The notes under the pieces are model-generated. The model worked only from the letters and a program-made list of their open reading frames with translations. It did no database searches and was not told the DNA's origin. Made by a program: the position numbers and the translations under genes. Of a stretch of 33,776 nucleotides of DNA, positions 8,274-17,695 are shown piece by piece. Each line of letters opens with the position of its first letter. Positions within the stretch are counted from its first letter, which is position 1. Origin of the DNA: Dokdonella_A sp039926425 (lineage in GTDB: Bacteria > Pseudomonadota > Gammaproteobacteria > Xanthomonadales > Rhodanobacteraceae); assembly GCF_039926425.1 (NCBI RefSeq), contig NZ_JBDSWZ010000161.1:1-33776 (forward strand), written 5' to 3'.

Positions 8274-9719
8274 TCAGGCAGTCGCGCGCTCGAGATCCAT
8301 AGCCGCCGCGGCCTCCAGAGCGAACTGCTGCACGATCGCCGCAGCCGCCTCGCGGCCGTCATGGACCGCGCGTACGACGAGGTCGGCGCCGCGCACGTTG
8401 TCGCCGCCGGCGAACACGCGCGGGTTCGTCGTCTGGAACGGCAGGCGTGTGCCGCCACCTGCGATGAGTCGTCCACCGTCGTCGCACGCGATGCCGGCAT
8501 CGGCACACCACGCCGGCGGGCTCGGTCGGAAGCCGAATGCGACGATCACGACATCGGCGTCGAGCGTTTCTTCGCTGCCATGCACGTGTTCCGGTCGCGC
8601 ACGGCCCTTGTCGTCGGGGACCAGTCGCGTCTCGACCACGCGCAAGCCCGTCACCTGTTCCTCGCCGAGCACGGCAAGCGGCTGACGATTGAACAGGAAG
8701 CGCACGCCTTCTTCTTTCGCGTTCTTCACTTCCCGACGCGAGCCAGGCATGTTCGCCTCGTCGCGACGATACACGCACGTGACCGACGCCGCGCCAAGAC
8801 GAATCGATGTGCGGTTGCAATCCATGCCGGTGTCGCCGCCGCCGAGCACGATGACATGTTTGCCGCGCAGATCGAGCTGCGGATGCGGCACCGCGGTTTC
8901 ATCGAGAAGGCGGCGCGCATTCGCAACGAGGAACGGCAACGCGGGCAACACACCGTGCAGGTGATCGCCGGGAAGATCCGCGGCCACTTCGCGATACGCG
9001 CCGGTGCCCATGAACACCGCGTCGTACTCATTGAGCAGATCGGCGAACGCGAGATCGCGACCGATCTCGACACCAAGGCGAAACTCGATGCCCATATCCT
9101 CGAAGATGCGTCGGCGCAGCCGGACGATGTCCTTGTCAAGCTTGAACGGCGGAATGCCGAACGTCAGCAGGCCGCCGATTTCCTCGTACCGATCGAACAC
9201 GGTCGCGGCGACGCCGGAGCGCACCAGTCGATCGGCAACCGACAGGCCGGCCGGTCCTGCGCCGATCACCGCGACGCGACGGCCGGTCGGTTTCACCTTC
9301 GACAGATCCGGACGCCAGCCTTGCGAGAATGCCAGATCGACGATGTTCTTCTCGATCGCGCCAATCGTCACCGCGCCGAAGCCGTCGTTGAGCGTGCAGT
9401 CGCCTTCGCACAGCCGATCCTGCGGACAGACGCGGCCGCAGATTTCCGGCAGCGGATTGGTTTCATGCATCAGCGTCGCCGCTTCGAACACGCGGCCTTC
9501 CTTTGCGAGCTTCAACCAGTTCGGGATGTAGTTGTGCACCGGGCACTTCCACTCGCAATACGGATTGCCGCAGTCGATGCAGCGCGCCGCTTGCTCCTCG
9601 CCCTGCCCTTTCTCGAATTGGCCGTAGATTTCGGCCCAGCCGAGCACGCGCACGACCACCGGCACTTCGCGCGGCAACGCGCGCGGGATCTCGATGAAGA
9701 TCGGGTTCTTCTCCTTCAT
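8274..9719 (-). CDS. gltD: Glutamate synthase (NADPH) small subunit
   Basis: The 481-residue beta subunit of glutamate synthase. It oxidises NADPH at FAD and passes electrons through iron-sulfur clusters to the large subunit, which makes two glutamates from glutamine and 2-oxoglutarate. N-terminal cysteines for two [4Fe-4S] clusters are intact: C47, C50, C55, C59 and C94, C98, C104, C108. The FAD site GAGPAGL spans 153-159 and the NADPH site VLGGGDTGMDC lies near 295. The FAD-completing motif near the end (RVFAGGDNVRGADLVV) is present. Its ATG overlaps the gltB stop by 4 bases (ATGA), which implies translational coupling. Length and motifs are normal. Confidence 0.97.
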   Translation of the reverse strand: MKEKNPIFIEIPRALPREVPVVVRVLGWAEIYGQFEKGQGEEQAARCIDCGNPYCEWKCPVHNYIPNWLKLAKEGRVFEAATLMHETNPLPEICGRVCPQDRLCEGDCTLNDGFGAVTIGAIEKNIVDLAFSQGWRPDLSKVKPTGRRVAVIGAGPAGLSVADRLVRSGVAATVFDRYEEIGGLLTFGIPPFKLDKDIVRLRRRIFEDMGIEFRLGVEIGRDLAFADLLNEYDAVFMGTGAYREVAADLPGDHLHGVLPALPFLVANARRLLDETAVPHPQLDLRGKHVIVLGGGDTGMDCNRTSIRLGAASVTCVYRRDEANMPGSRREVKNAKEEGVRFLFNRQPLAVLGEEQVTGLRVVETRLVPDDKGRARPEHVHGSEETLDADVVIVAFGFRPSPPAWCADAGIACDDGGRLIAGGGTRLPFQTTNPRVFAGGDNVRGADLVVRAVHDGREAAAAIVQQFALEAAAAMDLERATA

Positions 9720-12700
9720 GCGGCGCGCCTCAGCTCGTTGATCAGCGAATCGACGCTCGCCGCCTTCGGCTTGACCAGCCAGAACTTGCCGAGCAGATCG
9801 CGGAAATGGTCGCGGATGTGCGTGCCCCAGACGCTGCCGGTCGCTGCCACGTGGGCGGCAATCAGGCCGCTCAGGTGCTGCAGGTAGTTTTCCATGCCCT
9901 CCGGCGAGATGCGCTGGATATCGATGAGTTCGTGGTTGTAGCGGTCGACGAAATCGCGCTCGGTGTCGAGCACGTAGCCAAAGCCGCCGGTCATCCCGGC
10001 GCCGAAGTTGATGCCCGTCGGTCCGAGTACCACGACGATGCCGCCGGTCATATATTCACAGCAGTGATCGCCGGCACCTTCGACGACGGCGAGCGCGCCG
10101 GAGTTGCGCACCGCGAATCGTTCGCCAGCCATCCCGGCCGCGTAGAGCTCGCCGCCGGTCGCGCCATACAGACAGGTGTTGCCGATGATCACCGATTCGC
10201 GCGCAACATACGCGGCATCGCGTGGCGGACTCACCACGATCCGCCCACCGGCCATGCCCTTGCCGACGCCGTCGTTCGCCTCGCCTTCCAGAATAATATG
10301 CACGCCGCCAGCATTCCATGCGCCGAGGCTCTGCCCCGCGCTGCCGGCCAGATGCAGGATCACCGGCTTGTCGTCCATGCCGTGGTCGCCGTGCTTGCGT
10401 GCGACTTCGCCGGAGAGGCGCGCGCCGAGCGAGCGGTCGGTGTTGCGCACCGTGTAACGGAATTCGCCGCCGAGCTTGTGTGCGACCGCGAAACGCGTGT
10501 CGTCGGCGATCTTTGCCGCCAGCGTGCCGGGGTCGCGCGGCACGTTGCGCGCTCCGGAGCAGATCCGCGCGCCTTCATTGACGAAGCCGGCAGCATTGAT
10601 CAGCGGCGCCACGTCGATGCGCGCGTGCTTGCCATCGAGATCGGAACGCTGGCGCAGCAGGTCCACCCGCCCGACGAGATCCTCGAGCCGCTGTACACCG
10701 AGTTGCGCCATCCACTCGCGCACGTCCTGCGCAACGAACTCGAAATAGCGCATGACCTTCTCGGCAGTGCCGACAAAGTGCTGCTTGCGCAGGACATCGA
10801 GCTGCGTCGCGACGCCGGTGGCGCAGGTATTGAGGTGGCAGATGCGCAGGTACTTGCAGCCCATCGCGATCATCGGCGCGGTGCCGAAGCCGAAACTTTC
10901 CGCGCCGAGGATCGCCGCCTTGATCACGTCGAGGCCGGTCTTGAGTCCGCCGTCGGTCTGCAGGCGCACACGGTCGCGCAGGCCATTTCTGCGCAGCGTT
11001 TCATGCGCTTCGGCCAGGCCGAGCTCCCACGGCACGCCCGCGTAGTGGATCGACGTGAGCGGGCTGGCGCCTGTGCCGCCGTCGTGGCCGGAGATCGTGA
11101 TGAGGTCGGCATAGGCCTTCGCCACGCCTGCAGCAATTGTTCCGACTCCGGCGTGAGCGACCAGCTTGACCGACACGAGCGCGTCCGGATTCACTTCCTT
11201 CAGATCGAAGATCAGCTGCGCGAGATCCTCGATCGAATAAATGTCGTGGTGCGGCGGCGGCGAGATCAACCCGATTCCAGGACGCGCGTACCGCAGACGC
11301 GCAATCAGTTCATTGACCTTGTGCCCCGGCAACTGGCCGCCTTCGCCCGGCTTCGCGCCCTGCGCGATCTTGATCTGCAGCACCTCGGCATTGACGAGGT
11401 ACTCCGGCGTCACGCCAAACCGCGCCGACGCGACCTGCTTGATCTTCGACATCTTGTCGGTGCCGTAGCGCGCGGGATCCTCGCCGCCTTCGCCCGAGTT
11501 CGACCGCGCGCCGAGACGATTCATCGCTTGCGCGAGCGTTTCGTGCGCCTCAGGCGACAGCGCGCCGAGCGACATGCCGGCCGAATCGAAGCGCTTCATC
11601 AGGGATTCGATCGACTCCACGTCGTCCAGCGGGATCGGTGTGATGCCATCACGCAATTCCAGCAGATCACGCAACGACGACGGCGCACGCAGGTCGACGA
11701 GATTCGCGTACTCGCGGTAGTCGCCCGGATCGCCGCTGGTGACCGCACGCTGCAGCGCGCCGACCACATCGGGGTTGTACGCGTGGTATTCGCCGCCGTG
11801 CATGTATTTCAGAATGCCGCCCGGTGGCAGCAGCGAAGTCTCGTCGAATGCCGCACGCGTGCGCTGGCGCTGTTCGTCCTCGAGGTCGACGAAGCGCGTG
11901 CCGCCAATGCGCGCGGGGGTTCCCGCGAAACACAGGTCGACGATCTCGCGTTCGAGGCCGACGATCTCGAACAGCTGCGACGCGCGATAGCCGGAAATCG
12001 TCGAAATGCCCATCTTCGAGAGGATTTTCAGCAATCCTTTGCGAATGCCCTTGCGATAGGTGCGGCCGAGCTCGCGCGGTTCGCCGCTGTCGTCGCCGGC
12101 GCGCGTGCTGCGGCCGAGGTCGAACAGCGTCTGATACGCGAGGTACGGATACACCGCCGACGCACCGAAACCGATCAGGCAGGCGAAATGGTGCGCATCA
12201 CGTGCGGTGCCGGTTTCGACAATGAGGTTGCAGTCGCAGCGCAACTGCGCGTTGACCAGTGCGAGATGGATCGCGCCGACTGCGAGCAACGCATGCATCG
12301 GCAGCTTGTCTGCGCCCTGCGGCGGGTAGCGATCGCTGAGGAACACGAGCTTCGCGCCGCCGTGCACCGCGCTTGTTGCCTCGATGCAGATGCGGTGCAA
12401 CGCCGCCTCGAGGCCTTCGTTCTCGCGGTAGTACAGGTCGACGAAACACTGGGCGTCGGTGTACTGCGGCAGCGCCAGCAACTGGCGAAGCTTGCGTTGC
12501 GACAGCACCGGCGAGGTCAGCAGCACCTGCTTCGCGTTTTCGGCAGACAGCTCGAACAGATTGCCTTCGGCGCCGATCTGCGTGACGAGCGACATCACCG
12601 CGGTTTCACGCAACGGATCGATCGGTGGATTGGTGACCTGCGCGAATGCCTGGCGAAAATAGTCGTACAGCGCGCGCCCGCCACCCGACATCGCGGCAAC

Positions 12701-14182
12701 CGGGGTGTCGTCGCCCATCGAACCGGTCGCCTCCACGCCCTCCTGCGCAAGCGAGGTCAGCACCGTGTCGCGCTCTTCGCGCGACAGTCCGAAGAGCTTC
12801 TGGAAGCGCGCGAGAAGATCGGCCGGAAATGGTTCTGCGGCGAGGCTCGGATCGATCAGATGCGATTCGAGGTAGGTGACGCCGTCGCGCAACCAGCGCT
12901 TGAACGGCGCGAGGCTGCGGCTCATCGCATCGACGTCGGTATTCTTCAACAGCCGATGCTCGACCAGGTCGACCGCGATCATCTCGCCCGGTCCCAGGCG
13001 CCCCTTCTCGACGATCGCCGAATCACGCACGTCCCAGATACCGGCTTCGGATGCAACGAACAGGTGGCGGTCGTCCGAGAGCACCCAGCGCGCCGGGCGC
13101 AGGCCGTTGCGGTCGAGCGTGCAGGCGGCATAGCGGCCATCGCAAAGAACGAGCCCGGCAGGACCGTCCCACGGCTCCATGTGCAGGCCGTAGTACTCGT
13201 AGAACGCGGCGAGGTCCGAATCCACGTCCTCGCGCGCGGACCATGCCGGTGGAACGAGGATGCGCATTGCAATCGGCAACGAAATGCCGCCGACCAGCAG
13301 CAGCTCGAGTGCATTGTCGAGGCTCTGCGAATCGGAGCCGTCCATCGCGATCAGCTCGCCGAGCTCGGAAAAATCGATCGTCGGCGCGACCAGCTTCGGG
13401 CTGCGCGCCTGCATCCAGATGCGGTTCGCGCGGATTGTGTTGATTTCGCCGTTGTGCGCGAGGTAGCGGAATGGCTGCGCGAGCTTCCATTGCGGCGTCG
13501 TGTTGGTCGAGAAGCGGTTGTGGAATACCGCCGCGCAACTGGCCAGATCGCCGCGCGCGAGATCCGGGAAAAACGTGCGCAGGAATCCCGGCAGCACCAT
13601 CGCCTTGTAGGTGATCGACGCGGCGGACAGGCTCACGACATAGAAATGCGGGTCGTGCTTGAGGGCGTTTGTCGCCAGCCGCCGTGCACGGTACAACGCG
13701 CGTTCGAACGCGTTTTCGTCCATCGCGAACGGCGCGTTGACGAACAATTGCAGGATGCGCGGCCGGCGCGACGCAGCCTGCTCGCCGCACACGCCAACGT
13801 CGATCGGAACGTCACGCCAACCGGCGATGGCGATGCCGCTCTCGCGCAGGCATGCCTCCAGATCGGCGACGGCAGGCGCACACACCGCATCTTCCGGTGA
13901 AAGAAAAACGAGTCCGGCGGCGAATTGTCCGCTGAGCGCGATCCCCGCTTCGGCGGCGAGGTTGCGCAACCATGCAGTCGGGCGATGCAGCAGGATCCCG
14001 CAGCCGTCGCCGGAAAGTCCGTCGGCGCCGACCGCGCCGCGATGGGCAAGGCGCTCCAGCGCATTGAAGGCGCGCTCGACGATTTGCGCGCTCGGACGCG
14101 CGTCGATCTGCGCGATCAGCCCGAAACCGCAGCTGTCGTGTTCGTAAGCGGGGTCGTAGAGACCCTCGTGCCGGTTTGCCAT
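9716..14182 (-). CDS. gltB: Glutamate synthase large subunit
   Basis: The ATG-started protein has 1488 residues, the normal length for bacterial GltB. The short propeptide MANRHEGLYDPAYEHDS precedes the class II glutaminase nucleophile cysteine of CGFGL (Cys18 from this start). The central domain and the FMN synthase domain follow (GARSNSGEGGED, then PGEGGQLPGHKV), with the [3Fe-4S] ligands CKYLRICHLNTC near 1107-1118. The C-terminal glycine-rich beta-helix (GxxGxxxG repeats such as GEANDGVGKGMAGG) closes the chain. I prefer the ATG at 14182, preceded by AGGTG at a 6-base distance, over an in-frame GTG at 14191 without a ribosome site. It is first in the gltBD operon. The 1364-codon open frame on the opposite strand is a codon-bias shadow. 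Confidence 0.97.
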   Translation of the reverse strand: MANRHEGLYDPAYEHDSCGFGLIAQIDARPSAQIVERAFNALERLAHRGAVGADGLSGDGCGILLHRPTAWLRNLAAEAGIALSGQFAAGLVFLSPEDAVCAPAVADLEACLRESGIAIAGWRDVPIDVGVCGEQAASRRPRILQLFVNAPFAMDENAFERALYRARRLATNALKHDPHFYVVSLSAASITYKAMVLPGFLRTFFPDLARGDLASCAAVFHNRFSTNTTPQWKLAQPFRYLAHNGEINTIRANRIWMQARSPKLVAPTIDFSELGELIAMDGSDSQSLDNALELLLVGGISLPIAMRILVPPAWSAREDVDSDLAAFYEYYGLHMEPWDGPAGLVLCDGRYAACTLDRNGLRPARWVLSDDRHLFVASEAGIWDVRDSAIVEKGRLGPGEMIAVDLVEHRLLKNTDVDAMSRSLAPFKRWLRDGVTYLESHLIDPSLAAEPFPADLLARFQKLFGLSREERDTVLTSLAQEGVEATGSMGDDTPVAAMSGGGRALYDYFRQAFAQVTNPPIDPLRETAVMSLVTQIGAEGNLFELSAENAKQVLLTSPVLSQRKLRQLLALPQYTDAQCFVDLYYRENEGLEAALHRICIEATSAVHGGAKLVFLSDRYPPQGADKLPMHALLAVGAIHLALVNAQLRCDCNLIVETGTARDAHHFACLIGFGASAVYPYLAYQTLFDLGRSTRAGDDSGEPRELGRTYRKGIRKGLLKILSKMGISTISGYRASQLFEIVGLEREIVDLCFAGTPARIGGTRFVDLEDEQRQRTRAAFDETSLLPPGGILKYMHGGEYHAYNPDVVGALQRAVTSGDPGDYREYANLVDLRAPSSLRDLLELRDGITPIPLDDVESIESLMKRFDSAGMSLGALSPEAHETLAQAMNRLGARSNSGEGGEDPARYGTDKMSKIKQVASARFGVTPEYLVNAEVLQIKIAQGAKPGEGGQLPGHKVNELIARLRYARPGIGLISPPPHHDIYSIEDLAQLIFDLKEVNPDALVSVKLVAHAGVGTIAAGVAKAYADLITISGHDGGTGASPLTSIHYAGVPWELGLAEAHETLRRNGLRDRVRLQTDGGLKTGLDVIKAAILGAESFGFGTAPMIAMGCKYLRICHLNTCATGVATQLDVLRKQHFVGTAEKVMRYFEFVAQDVREWMAQLGVQRLEDLVGRVDLLRQRSDLDGKHARIDVAPLINAAGFVNEGARICSGARNVPRDPGTLAAKIADDTRFAVAHKLGGEFRYTVRNTDRSLGARLSGEVARKHGDHGMDDKPVILHLAGSAGQSLGAWNAGGVHIILEGEANDGVGKGMAGGRIVVSPPRDAAYVARESVIIGNTCLYGATGGELYAAGMAGERFAVRNSGALAVVEGAGDHCCEYMTGGIVVVLGPTGINFGAGMTGGFGYVLDTERDFVDRYNHELIDIQRISPEGMENYLQHLSGLIAAHVAATGSVWGTHIRDHFRDLLGKFWLVKPKAASVDSLINELRRAA

Positions 14183-14549
14183 CGTGCTCACCTGTGCGGA
14201 TCACGGCCGTCGGCGACGCTTACCGAACGCCGAATCGAATGGGCGTCTAGACATCCATACGAAACGCGCGGCCGGAAGGCGTGGTTCGCCCCGAGTGAAG
14301 CACAGTTGTTGCTTTGCGTCAAAGCGCTCGACCGGCATCATTCGCTGCAATCGAACGGCGTCTGCGGCGAATCGTCCCGGCGGCGTCGATTCGCGCGGGC
14401 CATCAACGGTGAAAACGAGCCTTGCGTCCGTGTTCGCTGCTGCTCTACGCTGCTCCGCGCAGGTCCGTGCGGCGCTCCTCCGAACGGCCAGCCACTCGCC
14501 CGGCGGTTTGCGGTCGCGTCGTTGCCCAAACCCCTGAGACGATCGTCCG
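14183..14549. promoter_or_regulatory. Divergent intergenic region between gltB and the nucleoside transporter
   Basis: This 367-base gap holds no gene I can support; the small open frames in it have no recognisable sequence or ribosome site. A possible gltB promoter on the minus strand is TTGACG (14317-14322), a 17-base spacer and TTCACT (14294-14299), about 110 bases before the gltB start. The -10 match is weak. No clear promoter is visible for the plus-strand transporter. Confidence 0.35.
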
Positions 14550-15836
14550 ATGAGCATCAAGCTCCGCCTCGTGCTGATGAATTTCCTGCAGTTCTTCGTG
14601 TGGGGTTCGTGGCTGATCACGATCGGCGCGTACTGGTTCCAGACCCGTCACTGGTCGGGCGCCGAGTTCGGCGCGATCTTCTCGACGATGGGCATCGCGT
14701 CCCTCTTCATGCCGTCGATCGCCGGGATGGTCGCCGATCGCTGGGTCAATGCCGAACGCCTGTACGGCGTGTTTCACCTGTGCGGGGCTGCGGTGCTGTT
14801 CTGCGTGCCGATGGTCGACAACCCGACCACCATGTTCTGGGTGATGCTGCTCAACATGGTGTTCTACATGCCGACGATTTCGCTCTCGATCGCGGTGGCC
14901 TACGCCTCGCTCAAGAGTGACGGCAAGGACGTGGTGCGCGACTATCCGCCCATCCGCGTGTGGGGAACGATCGGCTTTATCGTCGCGCTGTGGACGATCA
15001 GCCTTTTGCATCTGGAAACCTCGGCCGGCCAGTTCCGTGTCGCCGCTGCGGCGTCCCTGGTGCTTGGGTTTTACGCGTTCACGCTGCCGCGCTGCCCGCC
15101 GCTCTTCAAGCGCGGGCAGGGACAGTCGCTGCTGGATGCGCTTGGTCTGACCTCGTTCTCGCTGTTCAAGGACCGCCAGATCGCGATCTTCCTGGTCTTC
15201 GCGATGTTCCTCGGCGCGGCGCTGCAATTGACCAATGCGTACGGCGACACGTTCCTGCACGACTTCGCCACGGTCGATGCATACAAGGGCACCCTCGCGG
15301 TGCGCTATCCCGCGATCATCATGTCGATCTCGCAGGTCTCCGAAACGCTGTTCATCCTCGCGATTCCGTTGTTCCTGCGCAATTTCGGCATCAAGCGCGT
15401 GATGGTGATCAGCATGGTCGCCTGGTTCCTGCGCTTCGGCCTGTTTGCCTATGGCGATCCGGGCGGCGGACTGTGGATGATCGTGCTCTCGTGCATCGTT
15501 TACGGCATGGCGTTCGACTTCTTCAATATCTCCGGCTCGCTGTTCATCGAAAGTCGCAGCAGTGCGTCGATCCGTGCAAGTGCGCAAGGCTTGTTCATGC
15601 TGATGACGAATGGCGTCGGCGCGATCCTCGGAAGTTCGCTCAGCGGCCTGCTGATCGACCGCTACTACACCGCAGCAGATGGCACAAAAGACTGGCATGG
15701 CATCTGGATCGCATTCGCGCTGTACGCGCTGGTTGTCGCGATCCTCTTCAGCGTGCTGTTCAAGTACAAGCACGATCCGCGCGCCGCGGCGGCGATCGCT
15801 TCCGACGACGCACTCGACCACCGGATCGGCATGTGA
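14550..15836 (+). CDS. MFS transporter of the nucleoside:proton symporter (NupG-like) type
   Basis: A 428-residue inner-membrane protein with about 12 hydrophobic segments. The start (MNFLQFFVWGSWLITIGAYW), the loop MVADRWVNAERLYGVFHL and RVWGTIGFIVALW are characteristic of the nucleoside:H+ symporter branch (NupG/XapB) of the major facilitator superfamily. It would import nucleosides using the proton gradient. A PfkB-type sugar or nucleoside kinase begins 16 bases past its stop on the same strand, supporting a salvage role. Some members of this branch carry other sugars or glycosides, so the substrate remains an inference. The ribosome site is weak and the ATG at 14550 is chosen on protein similarity. 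Confidence 0.85.
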   Translation: MSIKLRLVLMNFLQFFVWGSWLITIGAYWFQTRHWSGAEFGAIFSTMGIASLFMPSIAGMVADRWVNAERLYGVFHLCGAAVLFCVPMVDNPTTMFWVMLLNMVFYMPTISLSIAVAYASLKSDGKDVVRDYPPIRVWGTIGFIVALWTISLLHLETSAGQFRVAAAASLVLGFYAFTLPRCPPLFKRGQGQSLLDALGLTSFSLFKDRQIAIFLVFAMFLGAALQLTNAYGDTFLHDFATVDAYKGTLAVRYPAIIMSISQVSETLFILAIPLFLRNFGIKRVMVISMVAWFLRFGLFAYGDPGGGLWMIVLSCIVYGMAFDFFNISGSLFIESRSSASIRASAQGLFMLMTNGVGAILGSSLSGLLIDRYYTAADGTKDWHGIWIAFALYALVVAILFSVLFKYKHDPRAAAAIASDDALDHRIGM

Positions 15837-15852
15837 TCGCGGCCCCTGCCCC

Positions 15853-16845
15853 ATGACCGGCACGCCGGCGCGGCCCGATCATCCGCAGGTCATCGTCGTC
15901 GGCAGCTTCGTGCAGGATCATGTCTGGCGGATCGATCGCTTCGTCCAGGCCGGAGAGACGCGTCGTGCGCTGGGTTTCAGCACGGGACCGGGCGGCAAGG
16001 GATTCAACCAGGTCGTTGCGTGCGCGCGCCAAGGCATAGCCACGCTGTTCATCGGAGCCATCGGCGAGGATGCCCTCGGCGCGAACGCACAACGGCTCGC
16101 CCGCGACGAAAGGGTCGAGTGTCGATGGCTGGTTCGCACCGACCGATCCACGGCAACCGCCGGCATCGTGGTCGACGCTGCGGGAGCGAACCAGATCGTC
16201 GTCCATCTCGCGGCAAACGACCATCTCGACCCCTCGTTCATCGAGGAGCAGGGCGATGCGTTCGACGCGGCAAAAGTCCTGCTGCTGCAGATGGAGAACA
16301 ACCTCGACGCAACCGTCGCCGCGCTGACGCTCGCGACGCGCCACCGGCTTCTGCGCGTCCTCAATCCTGCGCCAGTGCATCCCGGGCTGGATGCCGCGCT
16401 GCTCGCGCGGGTCGACGTGCTTACCCCGAATGAAACCGAGTTTGCGCAGTTGCTCGAACGCGTGATCGGTGTCGCAACCGATGCCGACACGCTGGCCCGC
16501 CAGAGCGACGAGGAACTGCACCGGCTCGCGCGAACGCTCGGCGTCGCGACCGTGGTCATCACGCTGGGCGCAAACGGCAGTTTCGTGTCGCACGGCGAGG
16601 CGGATCGGCGTGGGGATGCCGAAGCGTTCTATCGCGTCGAGGCCGAACCGGCGAACACGCTCGATACCACCGGGGCCGGCGATGCGTTCTCGGGCGCGCT
16701 GGTTGCCGCACTGCTGCGCTTCGCAGGGCAACCATTCCGCCAGGCCGTCGAACATGCGGGTCGCGCGGCCGCGCTGTCGACGGAAAAGGCAGGCGCATCC
16801 ACGGCGATGCCGCACTTCGACGACGTCATCGCGCGGTTTTCCTGA
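15853..16845 (+). CDS. PfkB-family kinase, ribokinase or nucleoside kinase
   Basis: A 330-residue PfkB-family carbohydrate kinase. The N-terminal sugar-binding motif GPGGKGFNQVVA (G47, G48, K49, G50) resembles RbsK (PGGKGANQ). The C-terminal signature DTTGAGDAFSGAL carries the catalytic base D277. LTPNETE, near 192-198, is also typical. The enzyme would phosphorylate a sugar or nucleoside with ATP. Partnership with the NupG-like transporter 16 bases upstream favours a nucleoside or the ribose released from it. The ATG at 15853 gives the usual family length; the frame is open further upstream into the transporter gene, but that part looks like overlap shadow. It ends 3 bases short of the convergent dedA gene. 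Confidence 0.85.
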   Translation: MTGTPARPDHPQVIVVGSFVQDHVWRIDRFVQAGETRRALGFSTGPGGKGFNQVVACARQGIATLFIGAIGEDALGANAQRLARDERVECRWLVRTDRSTATAGIVVDAAGANQIVVHLAANDHLDPSFIEEQGDAFDAAKVLLLQMENNLDATVAALTLATRHRLLRVLNPAPVHPGLDAALLARVDVLTPNETEFAQLLERVIGVATDADTLARQSDEELHRLARTLGVATVVITLGANGSFVSHGEADRRGDAEAFYRVEAEPANTLDTTGAGDAFSGALVAALLRFAGQPFRQAVEHAGRAAALSTEKAGASTAMPHFDDVIARFS

Positions 16846-16848
16846 GCG

Positions 16849-17517
16849 TCACGCCTCGGGAGGATCACTGTTGCGAAGGCGCCGGCGCTCACGATGGCCG
16901 CGCAGGCGCGCGCGCCGCTGCTGCGCGCGCCGCGACACGAACCAGACGGCGCCGACGATGGCCACGCCGACCAGCACCGCAATACTGCCCTGTCCGCGCT
17001 TGATCCATGCCAGCAGCCAGTCGCGATTCTCGGCGCCGTAGTAACCCAGCCAGACCCAGAACGGCACCGAGATCAGCGCAGCGAAACCGTCGAATGCGAT
17101 AAAGCGCAGGAACGTCACCCGCTGCGTCATGCCGGCGGTGAAGAAGACTGCAGTGCGCAAGCCCGGCAGGAATCGCGCGACAAACATCAGCCGGTTGCCG
17201 TAGCGGTCGAACTTCGCCTGCACTTGAGCATAGCGGCGCGGGGTCAGCAGCACCGCGACCCAGCGCAGCCGCATCGCCCGCACGCCGAGGTAGCGGCCGA
17301 CCAGAAACATCAGCGAATCGCCGAACAGCACGCCGGTAAGACCGACCGCGCACATCAGGCGCACGTCCGCATAGCCAAGCCCGGCGATCACGCCACCGGC
17401 AACCAGCGTGATGTCCTCGGGGAACGGGATGCCGAGGCTGCAGATCATCAGCACCGCAAACACGGCGAGATAACCGTGCTGCGTGAAGAACTGGATCAGG
17501 AGATCGAGAAATTCCAT
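16849..17517 (-). CDS. DedA family membrane protein
   Basis: A 222-residue inner-membrane protein with a VTT/DedA (SNARE-associated) domain. The re-entrant motif SLGIPFPEDITLVAGG lies near 27-42, and the second signature RFLPGLRTAVFFTAG, with its conserved Arg, Pro and Gly, lies near 114-128. Two further hydrophobic segments and a strongly basic tail (RRAQQRRARLRGHRERRR) follow. DedA proteins are thought to move lipids across the inner membrane; some flip undecaprenyl phosphate or phosphatidylethanolamine. The member type cannot be set here. It converges on the PfkB kinase gene (3-base gap) and diverges from dusB. Confidence 0.9.
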   Translation of the reverse strand: MEFLDLLIQFFTQHGYLAVFAVLMICSLGIPFPEDITLVAGGVIAGLGYADVRLMCAVGLTGVLFGDSLMFLVGRYLGVRAMRLRWVAVLLTPRRYAQVQAKFDRYGNRLMFVARFLPGLRTAVFFTAGMTQRVTFLRFIAFDGFAALISVPFWVWLGYYGAENRDWLLAWIKRGQGSIAVLVGVAIVGAVWFVSRRAQQRRARLRGHRERRRLRNSDPPEA

Positions 17518-17683
17518 CCGGAAAGTCGGTTGCGATCAGCGCACGCCGGAGTCGGCCACGTCGTTCATCGCAGACAGGCGTGTGGGGAAAGGTTCGGCGA
17601 GTCTAACCGCGGATGGCATCCGCGTTCATTGCCGCAATGCGCGCATCGACCCGCAGGAGCAGGCGATGCGTGCGTCGCACCGC

Positions 17684-17689
17684 TAGAAT
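17684..17689 (+). promoter_or_regulatory. Possible dusB -10 element
   Basis: TAGAAT lies 6 bases before the dusB ATG. If used, transcription would begin at about the start codon, so dusB would be leaderless, which fits the lack of a clear Shine-Dalgarno sequence. No convincing -35 box is seen. Confidence 0.3.
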
Positions 17690-17695
17690 GGGGCG

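Noticed and set aside
9806..13900. 1364-codon open frame on the plus strand opposite gltB
   Set aside because: The gltB frame has all catalytic motifs; the antisense frame is Arg/His/Asp/Val-rich without recognisable domains, as expected when a GC-rich gene with strong third-position bias is read backwards.
14184..14537. 117-codon frame in the gltB-transporter gap
   Set aside because: Overlaps the gltB start region, lacks a ribosome site and reads as Arg/Ser-rich low-information sequence.
14445..15863. 472-codon minus-strand frame opposite the transporter
   Set aside because: Extremely His/Arg/Asp/Glu-rich, the reverse image of a hydrophobic transporter; not a plausible protein.
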